Assembly (NCBI RefSeq): GCF_011801125.1
Contig: NZ_CP046171.1
Location: 2,294,001-2,358,000, forward strand
DNA length: 64,000 nucleotides
Direction: 5' to 3'
Source: Nocardia brasiliensis
GTDB lineage: Bacteria > Actinomycetota > Actinomycetes > Mycobacteriales > Mycobacteriaceae
Position 1 is the first letter of the stretch. Every line of letters begins with the position of its first letter. The position numbers and the translations under genes were made by a program. This document shows positions 41,902-50,322 of the stretch, piece after piece. Under the pieces are notes generated by a model. The model ran no database searches and was not told the origin of the DNA. It saw only the letters and a list, made by a program, of their open reading frames with translations.

Positions 41902-42465
41902 ATGGGTTCTGGTTCGTCGACACGGCCGTCACCCGCGGATCTGGCCGCGGCGCAGGACAGGACGATTCCCGATCTGATCGGGCCCGACTTGCGTGTGCTG
42001 TTCTGCGGGATCAATCCGGGCCTGTGGTCCGGGGCCACCGGCCATCACTTCGCTCGTCCGGGAAATCGGTTCTGGCCCGCCCTGCACCGGTCCGGGTTCA
42101 CCCCGCGTCTGATGCAGCCCGGCGAACAGCGCGAACTGCTCGACTTGGGCTTGGGCATCACCAACGTGGCCGCACGCACCACCGCCAAGGCCGACCACCT
42201 GACCGCCGACGAACTGCGCGCCGGGGGACAGGCTCTGGTCGGCAGGGTCGAGCAGTATCAACCCCGAATCCTGGCGATACTCGGCATCGGCGCCTACCGC
42301 ACCGCATTCGGCCGCCCGCGCACCGCAATCGGCCCCCAACCCGAGCGCATCGCTGACACCGCCATCTGGGTCCTGCCCAACCCCAGCGGACTCAACGCCC
42401 ACTACACCCTCGACGCCCTCGCCGCAGAATTCCGTGCGCTGCGCGAGGTGGTCGAAAACGTTTAG
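41902..42465 (+). CDS. mug: mismatch-specific uracil/thymine DNA glycosylase
   Basis: A 187-residue member of the Mug/TDG branch of the uracil-DNA glycosylase superfamily. The catalytic-site motif is GINPGLWSGATGHHFARPGN, and the second motif is LPNPSGLNAHY. It excises uracil, thymine or ethenocytosine opposite guanine. It stands alone, between the stress cluster and an IS256-type element. Confidence 0.9.
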   Translation: MGSGSSTRPSPADLAAAQDRTIPDLIGPDLRVLFCGINPGLWSGATGHHFARPGNRFWPALHRSGFTPRLMQPGEQRELLDLGLGITNVAARTTAKADHLTADELRAGGQALVGRVEQYQPRILAILGIGAYRTAFGRPRTAIGPQPERIADTAIWVLPNPSGLNAHYTLDALAAEFRALREVVENV

Positions 42466-42605
42466 CAGGGATGGACTGGCGGCTGATCATCGCTATAGTC
42501 TGCGTGTCTGCGAGACCGACGCGGCCACATGGAACTGGGTTGCGTCCATCAGGATGGTGTAGCAGCTCGCTGATCGCAGCGGCCGGTTCCGAATCCCGGA
42601 CATGA

Positions 42606-43931
42606 GGGTGGTCATCGCGTGATCCTTCAAGAGACCGACCAAAGTCACTGAAGGAAGAGAACCACGCGATGACCAGTGTTCAGCCTATCGACCCGAGAAA
42701 ACCCTTCGCCGAACAATTCGCCACCACCAGTCCGGATCTGCTGCGGGAGATGGTCTCGGCGTTCGTACAGACCTTGATGAGCGCCGAGGCCGACGCCGCC
42801 TGTGGCGCCGGCTACGGCGAACGCAGCGACGAGCGAGTCAACCACCCCAACGGCTACTGCCACCGCGACTTCGACACCCGTGTCGGCACGATCGATGTCG
42901 CGATCCCGAAACTGCGGTCGGGCAGCTATTTCCCGGACTGGCTGCTCGAACGCCGCAAACGCGCCGAACGGGCGCTGACCAGCGTGGTCGCGACCTGCTA
43001 CCTACTCGGTGTCTCGACGCGGCGAATGGAGAAACTCGTCGAATCCCTCGGTGTGACAAAGCTTTCCAAGTCGCAGGTATCGATGATGGCCCGCGACCTC
43101 GACGCCCAGGTGGAAGCGTTCCGCACCCGGCTCTTGGATCAGGGCCCCTATACGTTCGTCGCCGCGGACGCGCTCGTGCTGAAGGTCCGCGAGAACGGTC
43201 GCGTGGTCAATGTCCACGCCCTGATCGCCACCGGCGTCAACGCCGATGGCTACCGGGAAATCCTTGGGCTGCAAGTGACTTCGGCCGAGGACGGCGCAGG
43301 CTGTCTGGCGTTCTTCCGAGACCTGGTCGCCCGCGGCCTGGCCGGGGTGAAGTTGGTGACCTCCGACGCCCACGCCGGTCTGGTCGCCGCGATCGGCGCG
43401 ACCCTGCCCGGCGCGGCCTGGCAACGCTGCCGCACCCACTACACAGTCAACCTGATGAGCGTCTGCCCGAAATCGTCCTGGCCGTGGGTCCGCACCCTGT
43501 TGCATTCGGTGTTCGATCAAGCAGACCCGGAATCTGTTGCCGCTCAATATGATCGGATGCTCGACGCGCTGGCCGAGAAACTGCCCAAGGTCGCCGACCA
43601 CCTCGACGCCGCTCGCGCGGACCTACTGGCGTTCACCGCGTTCCCGAAACAGATCTGGCGTCAGATCTGGTCGAACAACCCGCAGGAACGGCTCAACAAG
43701 GAGATCCGCCGCCGCACCGACGTCGTCGGGATCTTCCCCGACCGCGGCTCGATCATCCGCCTCGTCGGCGCGGTCCTGGCCGAACAACACGACGAGTGGA
43801 TCGAGGGCCGCCGCTACCTCGGCCTCGACGTCCTGGCCCGCTCCCGCGGGCTCACCACCGACGAACAGGAGGACACCACCCCGGCAGAACTCACCGCCTG
43901 ACCGACAATTCGGATCATGCGGTGACCACCC
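42606..43931. mobile_element. IS256-family insertion sequence
   Basis: Terminal inverted repeats of 20 bp match at 18 positions: GGGTGGTCATCGCGTGATCC (42606-42625) against the complement of 43912-43931. They enclose a single transposase gene; total about 1.33 kb. No target-site duplication is visible next to these ends, so the insertion is old or rearranged, or the true ends lie a few bases out. Confidence 0.8.
42669..43901 (+). CDS. IS256-family transposase
   Basis: A 410-residue DDE transposase. Features include CGAGYGERSDERVNHPNGY, then DTRVGTIDVAIPKLRSGSYF near the N-terminus, the first Asp in FVAADALVLKVRENG, GVKLVTSDAHAGLV with the second Asp, and the C-terminal NNPQERLNKEIRRRTDVVG with the Glu. 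It is full length and appears active. Confidence 0.93.
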   Translation: MTSVQPIDPRKPFAEQFATTSPDLLREMVSAFVQTLMSAEADAACGAGYGERSDERVNHPNGYCHRDFDTRVGTIDVAIPKLRSGSYFPDWLLERRKRAERALTSVVATCYLLGVSTRRMEKLVESLGVTKLSKSQVSMMARDLDAQVEAFRTRLLDQGPYTFVAADALVLKVRENGRVVNVHALIATGVNADGYREILGLQVTSAEDGAGCLAFFRDLVARGLAGVKLVTSDAHAGLVAAIGATLPGAAWQRCRTHYTVNLMSVCPKSSWPWVRTLLHSVFDQADPESVAAQYDRMLDALAEKLPKVADHLDAARADLLAFTAFPKQIWRQIWSNNPQERLNKEIRRRTDVVGIFPDRGSIIRLVGAVLAEQHDEWIEGRRYLGLDVLARSRGLTTDEQEDTTPAELTA

Positions 43932-44518
43932 GAGTTACACCACGCCCCGGGACTTGACCGACTGGACAGCTGCGGTGACAGTGCTGTGTGCGGTCCTGGG
44001 CTTGTTCGCTGCCCAGCACCGCGGCGGCTCGGCAAGCTGATCCCGCTGAGAAGGCCAGGCCGGGCACCACGACCCGGCCGGCCACACAGGCGGCGTGTAC
44101 AACAGTCGGTAGTCGGTCAGCGAGAGATCCCGCGGTCACGTCCTCGATGCGGGAGCCTCCAGTTGGGCTCGGCGCCGGACTCAAGTGCTGGTACCGGGGC
44201 CGAACCGGCGCCACCAATTCGCGACAAAAACCCCGTCACTCCAAACGTCTAAACATGCTGGTAACCGTGCAGATCGAGCCGTGTGAACCCAGCTGTGGAC
44301 GTTGCGTCTGGAGTTGCTGCACCCACGGTGGCGTGTTTACGCGTCAGGACGCGCTCTGGGCGGTGCTGAAGTTGGATGCGGGTCCTGTCAAGAGCGCCTT
44401 GTCCCGACCTGAACCATGCCCGTGAGGCAATCTCGCCAGTCTGGCCGGTACGCGACGTGATCGAATATGTGTCGCAGACGACGAGATCCGCGCCGCACGA
44501 CGACGGAGAGGGAGTCGT
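43932..44518. other. gap of about 590 bp with gene debris and a dispersed repeat
   Basis: No intact gene. Just right of the IS, the plus strand reads as a possible membrane-protein tail (TDWTAAVTVLCAVLGLFAAQ) ending near 44040, perhaps interrupted by the IS. A 99-bp sequence at 44184-44282 recurs at 48386. The rest shows nothing recognisable. Confidence 0.5.
44184..44282 (+). repeat. imperfect direct repeat, copy A
   Basis: About 99 bp, from AGTGCTGGTACC to AGATCGAGCCGT, matches 48386-48483 at roughly three-quarters of positions by eye. Shared blocks include AATTCGCGAC, CCGTCACT and AAACATGCTGGTA. Function unknown. Confidence 0.65.
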
Positions 44519-45328
44519 TCAGCAGGTCCGCGGCTTCAGCAGCCGCCGCCAGCGGGAAACCGGCTGGGCCGCAGTCGCGACCGAGTCGCTGACTTCGTCT
44601 GTGTGGTGTTCGGCGGCCGGCCGTTCGGCCCAGGACCCGGTCCTGGTGGCACGGGCGGATCCTTCGCCCAGTACGCGGGTCGCGATCGCCCAAACCGCCG
44701 GCAAATCTTCCAGTGCGGTCTCGTCGACCTCGCCGCAGGCCTGCGCGGCGGTGTCGATGTCGGTGTGGAGCGACAGGTGCAGCACGGCGCCGGTCGCGGA
44801 GGTGATGGCCAGGACGCCGACCGCGGTGTTGGCCTTATCGCGCCCCAGCCGGGCTTGGTATGCCAGATCACCACCGAGTTCGGCGCCGAGGTGATCGACG
44901 ACCTCAACCCGTGTCTGCGCCAGTTCGAGCGCGATGCAGCGCCGCGCGATGTCCTGCTCGCCCACGCCGAACTCCTCGACCAGGGCGGCCATGGTCGGCG
45001 CCGGATTCCGCGCCCACGCGAGGATCAGCCGCTCGTCGGTGCTCGCATCCCAATACGGTTTGTACGCGAAGGCGTGCGCCTCGCGGGCGAGGGTCTCCCA
45101 GTCGAACTCCGGCGCCGAGGCCATCTGCCGCAGCTTGCGCAGCGCCACCGCAGACGAATAGCTGTCCTGAAGCAGGAACTTCGCCCTGCCGCGCAGACCA
45201 TCAAGCGATCGGCCAAGCTGTGCCGCGATCTCGCTATCGGGAGCGGATGTCGTCAACGCGGCGAACAAATCCCGGTAGTCGTCTCCGGTCCACAAACTGC
45301 CGCGCCGATCCTGTGCCCCCGTCGTCAT
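44519..45328 (-). CDS. hypothetical protein with Myb/SANT-like N-terminus
   Basis: A 269-residue protein, soluble. The start WTGDDYRDLFAALTTSAPDS followed by EIAAQLGRSLDGLRGRAKFLL resembles a SANT/Myb-type DNA-binding helix set, and a second similar set may be DERLILAWARNPAPTMAALV. The middle, LSLHTDIDTAAQACGE, is unassigned. It is an orphan gene in the variable region next to the IS elements. The ATG at 45328 fits. Confidence 0.6.
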   Translation of the reverse strand: MTTGAQDRRGSLWTGDDYRDLFAALTTSAPDSEIAAQLGRSLDGLRGRAKFLLQDSYSSAVALRKLRQMASAPEFDWETLAREAHAFAYKPYWDASTDERLILAWARNPAPTMAALVEEFGVGEQDIARRCIALELAQTRVEVVDHLGAELGGDLAYQARLGRDKANTAVGVLAITSATGAVLHLSLHTDIDTAAQACGEVDETALEDLPAVWAIATRVLGEGSARATRTGSWAERPAAEHHTDEVSDSVATAAQPVSRWRRLLKPRTC

Positions 45329-45784
45329 GCTTCGAATATGCCAGATACGACTGGCACCAACAGGTTTCGTTCATTGCGCTCACGACCGCAACGCAACGAC
45401 CCGGTGCTCGGGGCGGTGCTGGCGCGCCTGTCCAACGTACACGGTCAGGCTGACCATGGGTGCCGGCCGCGACCATCGACCCACACGCTTGATCTGCGCA
45501 CTCACGGCGCGCACTCGCCTGGACATGCCCAAATTCTGCGCGAGATGACCACTCGGGGCGACCCGAATCCACAACGGAGAGTCTCGTTTCACGACACGTC
45601 ATTCGAGACTTGGTTCAGCAACTGCTGATCTCAGGTCCCTACCCCCAGCCGGTCGTCCGTCTTCACATCTTGGTAACGAGTCGCGCTCTACAGCGAAGTA
45701 CCCCCATGAAAGGCCGTGCGGCCATGGCTCGAAAGTGGCAGCTTGTAAGCGCCTTTGCCGTGCGTGCGATCGGAGGGATGGTTC
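45329..45784. other. gap of about 460 bp without a recognised gene
   Basis: Several short frames exist on both strands, none with a recognisable family or convincing start. The last part holds the promoter and a GGAGG ribosome binding site for the gene at 45785. Confidence 0.4.
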
Positions 45785-46265
45785 ATGGGTAAGAGGGGCG
45801 ACAAGAAGCGCGCCAAGCAACGAGCCAAGCAGCTCGCGCAGTCGCAGCGTGATCATGCTGGTGATCCCGCGCCTAAGCGGAGTCCGAAGTCAGCCCCGAG
45901 CGCCGATCGCCGTGTGCGCGGCGAGGACATCAAGCGCAGGTCCAAGCAGATGACCCTGGTTGACCCGGAGAGCCCTGAGGGGCCTTTGACGCCGCAGAAG
46001 GTGTCCGAATCCAAATATATGTCGGTTGAGTGGCCACCAGCGGATGACGCACCCGAGAACGCCCCATCGATCCAGTTCTTGCTGACGATCACCGAACGGA
46101 CCGTGAACCTCAGCCGCAATACGGTCGAGGTGAACGCGACGCCTGTCGAGGACACGATTCATCCGCGGCCGTTGGGGTTCGATCCGCCGTTGCAGCAGTA
46201 CGGCAAGGGTGATGCCAAGGGGTTTCGCCATTACTTGGAGTGTTCCCGGTTTTGTGGACTCGGGA

Positions 46266-47150
46266 TCAAGCCGCGATCTGACTGATTTCTCTGTACCCTA
46301 ACTCGTATTGCCGTGGTGTCAAATAGCCGAGCGCCGAATGCGGACGAACGGTGTTGTAGTAGAACTCAATCCAGTCGAACGTCTCCTTCTGCAGCGACTT
46401 CACCGTCGGCCACGGACGAGCGTGTACCAGCTCCTTTTTGTAGGTCGCGAAGAACGATTCCGCGACCGCGTTGTCGAAGCACGATCCCGTCCGGCCGAGG
46501 GACCGTAGGACACCATTCTTTGCACAATATTTCGCGAATTCCTTCGAGGTGTACTGGGTTCCGCGATCGCTATGGAAAACAACACCTTTCGCCGGGCGTC
46601 GGCGCGCGATGGCCATATCGAGGGCGTCGGTGACCAGCGACGTGCGCATGTGATCAGCGATCGCCCAGCCGACCACGGCCCGATCGTGCAGATCGATCAC
46701 GGTGGCCAGATACGCCCACCCGGTCCAGGTCTTGACGTAGGTGATGTCACCGCACCAGCGTTGGTTCGGCTGCGCGGCAGTGAAATCACGCCCGATCCGA
46801 TCCGCGGCGTCCACCGGCTTGGATCCCCGGATCGTGGTGCGCCGGAACGGTTTCGGAAACCGGCCTTGCAGACCGGCCGCCCGCATCAACCGCCACACCC
46901 GCTTACGCGAGACCCGCCGCCCGGCCGCCGCCAGCGCCGCGTGCACACGCCGAACACCCGGATTGCCACGCAGTTTCGCGTGGATCGCCTCGATCAGCAG
47001 CGTCAGCATGCGATCGTCGCGCTCCCGGTCGCTGCGACCGCGGCCTTTCCACTTGTAGTAGCCCGACCGAGACACGTCCAGTTCCCGGCACATGAACTCG
47101 ATGTCGAATTCCCCCGACGCAGCCCAGTCCGCGATCGCGGCGAATTTCAC
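46266..47150 (-). CDS. IS3-family transposase OrfB
   Basis: A 294-residue integrase core with the DDE triad: Asp in RWCGDITYVKT, Asp in FHSDRGTQYTSKEF and Glu in NAVAESFFATYKKEL. It has the N-terminal HTH_21-type region (CRELDVSRSGYYKWK). It starts at a GTG overlapping the orfA stop but is probably made mainly as an OrfAB fusion by frameshifting. Confidence 0.95.
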   Translation of the reverse strand: MKFAAIADWAASGEFDIEFMCRELDVSRSGYYKWKGRGRSDRERDDRMLTLLIEAIHAKLRGNPGVRRVHAALAAAGRRVSRKRVWRLMRAAGLQGRFPKPFRRTTIRGSKPVDAADRIGRDFTAAQPNQRWCGDITYVKTWTGWAYLATVIDLHDRAVVGWAIADHMRTSLVTDALDMAIARRRPAKGVVFHSDRGTQYTSKEFAKYCAKNGVLRSLGRTGSCFDNAVAESFFATYKKELVHARPWPTVKSLQKETFDWIEFYYNTVRPHSALGYLTPRQYELGYREISQIAA

Positions 47151-47449
47151 CGCTGGTCTTTCGCGAACCAGGTCGCAACTTTTTTTGCGAACGCGACCTG
47201 CATCTTCAACTCCGCGTTCTCCGCACGCAACCGTTCCAACTCGGCCTGTTCCGAGTCGGTCAGTCCCTTCTCCCGGTCACCGGAAACCCCGGATTCCTTC
47301 GCCCTCTTCACCCATTTCCTCAACGTCATCTCGTGCACGCCGATATTGCGCGCCACCTCGGCCACCGGCCGACCCTGATCCAGGACGAAACCTACCGCCT
47401 GGGCCTTGTACTCCTCGGTGAAACTACGCCGCGTCGAACCCAACACCAA
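47147..47449 (-). CDS. IS3-family OrfA (HTH protein)
   Basis: A 100-residue protein with an N-terminal HTH (YKAQAVGFVLDQGRPVAEVA, then HEMTLRKWVKRAK) and a C-terminal leucine-zipper-like helix (EQAELERLRAENAELKMQVA). It starts at a TTG or the next GTG. It regulates transposition and forms the N-terminal half of OrfAB. Confidence 0.93.
   Translation of the reverse strand: MVLGSTRRSFTEEYKAQAVGFVLDQGRPVAEVARNIGVHEMTLRKWVKRAKESGVSGDREKGLTDSEQAELERLRAENAELKMQVAFAKKVATWFAKDQR
47179..47186 (-). other. programmed -1 frameshift slippery site
   Basis: On the coding strand the sequence is A7G (AAAAAAAG), inside the orfA codons for Lys-Lys near its end. IS3 elements use such A-runs for -1 slippage to make the OrfAB transposase. 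Confidence 0.8.
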
Positions 47450-48183
47450 ACTCCCGTGCTACCAGGCGGCTATCTCCTCCGTGTCCACCGAACCGGGAAC
47501 GCTCCAACTGGGAGATGCTGGACTACGTGTTCGGTCTGCCCGACCCCTACGTATTCCCACAGATACCGCTGCAAGGTGACGACCGGGCGCTCATCCAGCG
47601 GTACATCACGATGAGCCGCCGATTGGCGGGGTTCAGCCTCATCAACGACGACACCACGCTGTCAGTAGGTCGGTATCCGGGTGGGGATGAATGGTACGTC
47701 CGGGTGCTAGGTTTCCCGGCCGACGAGAGCTTCCTGGGTGCGTCCGCTGCGTTCAGGCAGCTGCACAACGACGGCGAGCCAGCCTCTTTCTCCAACGCTC
47801 ACAACGCACTGTTCAAGGTGATGAAGAGCCTGCCCGAGGAGCAGCAGGTGACCATCCGGGAGACAGTGCCGCTGTGGCGTTCGGCGCGGGGCAAGTTGAT
47901 GAACCACACTATCCAGACGCTCACCGCGCTCAAGGCCAGCAATGCCACGCTCGATAACCCGGTGAGCTTTGGAAATATCAACCCCGACGAGCTGATCCGG
48001 ACCTTCAACTACGGCGACTCTTTGCACTTCGGGGATGGAAGAGGTCAGCTGGACAACCTACTGGCAGATCCCTTCCATGAGGCGTACTACAAGTACAGCG
48101 CTCTGATCTCGATCGTGGGGCTGAGCCACTTCTACTTTGGTTTCGCCGTTCTGCTCGACAGTGCTCTTAGCGGCGTGTCATGA

Positions 48184-48580
48184 GGCTGAGGCCGCCCAGA
48201 GGGGCATGGATGGACACGCGGAAGTCGGTTGGTCTACCGCAGCTTTGAACGCAGGCGGACCAGTGCGAGCCACTGAGTCGGGCAGCCCAGCAGCAACTTT
48301 GCAGCATAGGAGATAGCTATCTGGCGGCAACGATAGCGGTGGTCCGTGAGGGCTGGTCGCGGAGCCCGATTCGACACCAGGCGCGAGTGTTGGTACCTCG
48401 GACCGAGCGGGCGACTAATTCGCGACCAAAACTCCGTCACTCGCGATGCCCAAACATGCTGGTAGGTATGCAGATCGAACCGTACCGGCCGCCGCGGTGT
48501 GCTATGCGATCGGGGCTGCCTCGGAAATCCAAGGCCGGATTATCGGTTTGCGTCAGGGGGCGCTGCCTATTGTGTGCGCC
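48184..48580. other. gap of about 400 bp with dispersed repeat copy B
   Basis: No gene is recognised. The 98-bp repeat at 48386-48483 matches copy A at 44184. A minus-strand frame (IAISYAAKLLLGCPTQWLAL) looks protein-like but has no start or family. Confidence 0.4.
48386..48483 (+). repeat. imperfect direct repeat, copy B
   Basis: From AGTGTTGGTACC to AGATCGAACCGT, in the same orientation as copy A, 4.2 kb apart. It ends about 100 bp before the next gene. Confidence 0.65.
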
Positions 48581-49351
48581 GTGGAGAACGAAACGCACGC
48601 AGAGCGGATGAAGCGCATCCGCCGAGAAATCGAGGATCGGGAGAAGAAGGAGGAAGCCGCGTGGCATCCCGCCAAGAGCCTCGAGCGAACCGCATGGAAC
48701 GTGCTCGGTTGCTGGCAGATGCTGGTGTCTCAGGTGAACTTCACCTACTTCCATTCTGCAGGGCCCGGGGCGCCGCCACTGGACAAGGAGACTTTGCCTG
48801 TCAAGATCCGGAAGGCTGCGGAAAACTTCGGCGTTCGCTGGCCGCATGAGGACTGGTCGACTGCCGCCGATCGACCCAAGAAGGTGCGACACAAGCTCGC
48901 CCATCTGCTCTACATCGACTCGGTTACCGGCACCGCGCCGCACCGCACCATGAACATCGTGCGCATGGGCGAGCCAGGGGAGCCGAGGACCACGGCGGAC
49001 GGGCACCCACGCGGACTCAGCTGGCGCTATGTGCCGGACCCCGCCACGGATCCCGATGGCGCGCCGTGGTCGCAGATGACGATGCACCTCGACACGATCA
49101 CTGAAGATGAACTGTCCCACGCGCTTGAGGCGATGAGATGGATGAGGGACTGCTGTTTCATCCTGGAGCGCCTCGGCTCAATCGCCGCCGAGATTAAGCC
49201 AAGGCGATCGCTGATTCTTCCCCAACATGAGCAAGACCTGCTGGAGTGGTGGTTCCCAGACTGGGGCGAGCGTGCCACAACCACACTCAAGTGGGGCGAC
49301 ATTCTACTTCCCGAGACCACCACCCCGTCGGCCCGAAATGACGGCTCCTGA
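48581..49351 (+). CDS. hypothetical protein, possible HEPN-like domain
   Basis: A 256-residue protein from a GTG at 48581 (an ATG at 48608 is also possible; neither has a strong ribosome binding site). The segment RPKKVRHKLAHLLYID contains R-x4-H (RHKLAH), the pattern of HEPN RNases, in a helical context. The flanking helices are KSLERTAWNVLGCWQMLVSQ and EDELSHALEAMRWMRDC. No signal peptide. Lying in the island with IS elements and a VapBC-type pair, it may be a defence or toxin gene; this is inference from one short motif. Confidence 0.55.
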   Translation: MENETHAERMKRIRREIEDREKKEEAAWHPAKSLERTAWNVLGCWQMLVSQVNFTYFHSAGPGAPPLDKETLPVKIRKAAENFGVRWPHEDWSTAADRPKKVRHKLAHLLYIDSVTGTAPHRTMNIVRMGEPGEPRTTADGHPRGLSWRYVPDPATDPDGAPWSQMTMHLDTITEDELSHALEAMRWMRDCCFILERLGSIAAEIKPRRSLILPQHEQDLLEWWFPDWGERATTTLKWGDILLPETTTPSARNDGS

Positions 49352-49434
49352 TCGCCGGTAACGATCGGTTCTCTGCCGGGCTGCATTGAGGCGGCCCGCC
49401 GCATTGGTCGACCGACTGTCGCACAACTTTCGCG

Positions 49435-49830
49435 TCAAGGCATTGCGTCGACCCGGACATCGGGCGACAGCGCTGTGAGCAATCCGCCCCGGTTGGTCGT
49501 CACCGGCCAGTCGCGCCGGACAGCCTCGGAGACCGCGTGTGCCGCGGCAATCTGACTGAGGTGATCGGGAGCCGCCGCCAGCAGGCGGGCGAAACGTCGT
49601 GCGGCTGGCTGGTCGAGGACTGGTACCACCGTGTTGGGCAGGCCGAGCAGCACGTCGAGGATGTCCAGACCGTTCGGCGGGATGTGGGCTTCGGCTTCGG
49701 TGAGGATGGCGGCCGGTATCGCGATCACGTTGCCAAGGTCGATGCCCGACCACACCACAGCTTCCGGGTATGGATCACGCAGGCAGGCACCTACGACCGC
49801 GGCTACATCGAGTACCACGCCGCCGATCAC
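49435..49830 (-). CDS. vapC: PIN-domain toxin (VapC-like)
   Basis: A 131-residue protein with the PIN pattern: the first Asp in VVLDVAAVVGACL, then AAARRFARLLAAAP-like helices and HLSQIAAAHAVSEAVRR before PVTTNRGG. VapC toxins cleave tRNA or rRNA. Not all four acidic residues of the site are obvious by eye, so activity is uncertain. Its ATG overlaps the antitoxin stop (ATGA). Confidence 0.75.
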   Translation of the reverse strand: MIGGVVLDVAAVVGACLRDPYPEAVVWSGIDLGNVIAIPAAILTEAEAHIPPNGLDILDVLLGLPNTVVPVLDQPAARRFARLLAAAPDHLSQIAAAHAVSEAVRRDWPVTTNRGGLLTALSPDVRVDAMP

Positions 49831-50081
49831 GCGGCGGAATCATCGATACGCGGCGGAAGACCGTGCGAGGCGCGGACGCGGTCGATCAGCTCAGCTGACG
49901 GCCGCCCGCCGATGGCCTTCTCCCATCGGGTCAGCGACTCTGTGCGGCTGGCTCGACGGGTCACCGTGTCCGCGACGAACTGCGACACCGACTCGATCAC
50001 ACCGGTTTGCACCCACTGGTCGAGTGTCGCTGCGACATCCTCTGGAACGGTCACAGTGACCGTCCGTGTCTTCTTTGCCAC
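49827..50081 (-). CDS. vapB: ribbon-helix-helix antitoxin (VapB-like)
   Basis: An 84-residue protein with an N-terminal RHH: TRTVTVTVPEDVAATLDQWV then ESVSQFVADTVTRR, and an acidic/Arg-rich tail for toxin binding (LIDRVRASHGLPPRIDD). It starts at a GTG at 50081. It precedes and overlaps vapC by 4 bp and would repress the pair. Confidence 0.78.
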   Translation of the reverse strand: MAKKTRTVTVTVPEDVAATLDQWVQTGVIESVSQFVADTVTRRASRTESLTRWEKAIGGRPSAELIDRVRASHGLPPRIDDSAA

Positions 50082-50232
50082 ACGGAAAGGGTAGCGCGCG
50101 GTCGCTGGCAGCGGAGGTGGAGAGCCGTGGCCAAGAATGTGGGGACGGACCGCCTGCCCCACGTTTGCCCTACGAAATCGGTGTGGGGCAAGAGAGAGTA
50201 CTCATCAACAGCTCTCTAGCTGGACTAACTTG

Positions 50233-50304
50233 TGGGCGCAGAGGGGATCGAACCCCCGACCGCTGGTGTGTAAAACCAGAGCTCTACCGCTGAGCTATAC
50301 GCCC
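50233..50304 (-). tRNA. tRNA-Val (anticodon TAC)
   Basis: Cloverleaf on the minus strand: acceptor GGGCGTA paired with TGCGCCC, D-arm AGCTCAGCGGTAGAGCT, anticodon stem CTGGT/ACCAG with loop TTTACAC (TAC at positions 34-36), and T-arm with GGTTCGATCC. No CCA is encoded. Its 3' end faces the variable island, a usual integration site. Confidence 0.95.
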
Positions 50305-50322
50305 TCGACCTTGTCGGCCGGG

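Larger units (their letters stand above)
46236..47506. mobile_element. IS3-family insertion sequence with 3-bp target duplication
   Basis: The ends are TGGAGTGTTCCCGGTT (left) and the complement of AACCGGGAACGCTCCA (right), imperfect inverted repeats of about 28 bp. ACT occurs directly on both sides (46233-46235 and 47507-47509), a 3-bp duplication typical of IS3. Total 1271 bp with orfA and orfB on the minus strand. The clean duplication implies a fairly recent insertion. Confidence 0.92.
45785..48183 (+). pseudogene. 374-residue hypothetical gene split by an IS3-family insertion
   Basis: The 5' part runs from ATG 45785 (GGAGGGATGG upstream) to 46235, the 3' part from 47510 to the stop at 48183. 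Removing the IS and one copy of the ACT duplication joins them in frame through a TGG codon. The whole protein has a Lys/Arg/Gln-rich N-terminus (KRAKQRAKQLAQSQRD) and a helical body including GFRHYWEMLDYVFGLPDPY, RRLAGFSLINDD and RSARGKLMNHTIQ, whose R-x5-H pattern recalls HEPN domains. It ends near HFYFGFAVLLDSAL. Function unknown. As it stands the gene is broken: the 5' half stops soon after entering the IS, at 46283-46285. Confidence 0.8.

Noticed and set aside
42598..43939. Target-site duplication flanking the IS256-type element
   Set aside because: The 8-9 bp next to the two inverted repeats do not match, so no duplication is claimed.
44388..44693. Small minus-strand frame in the island (about 100 codons)
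   Set aside because: It overlaps the better-supported 269-residue gene ending at 44519 and has no recognisable features.
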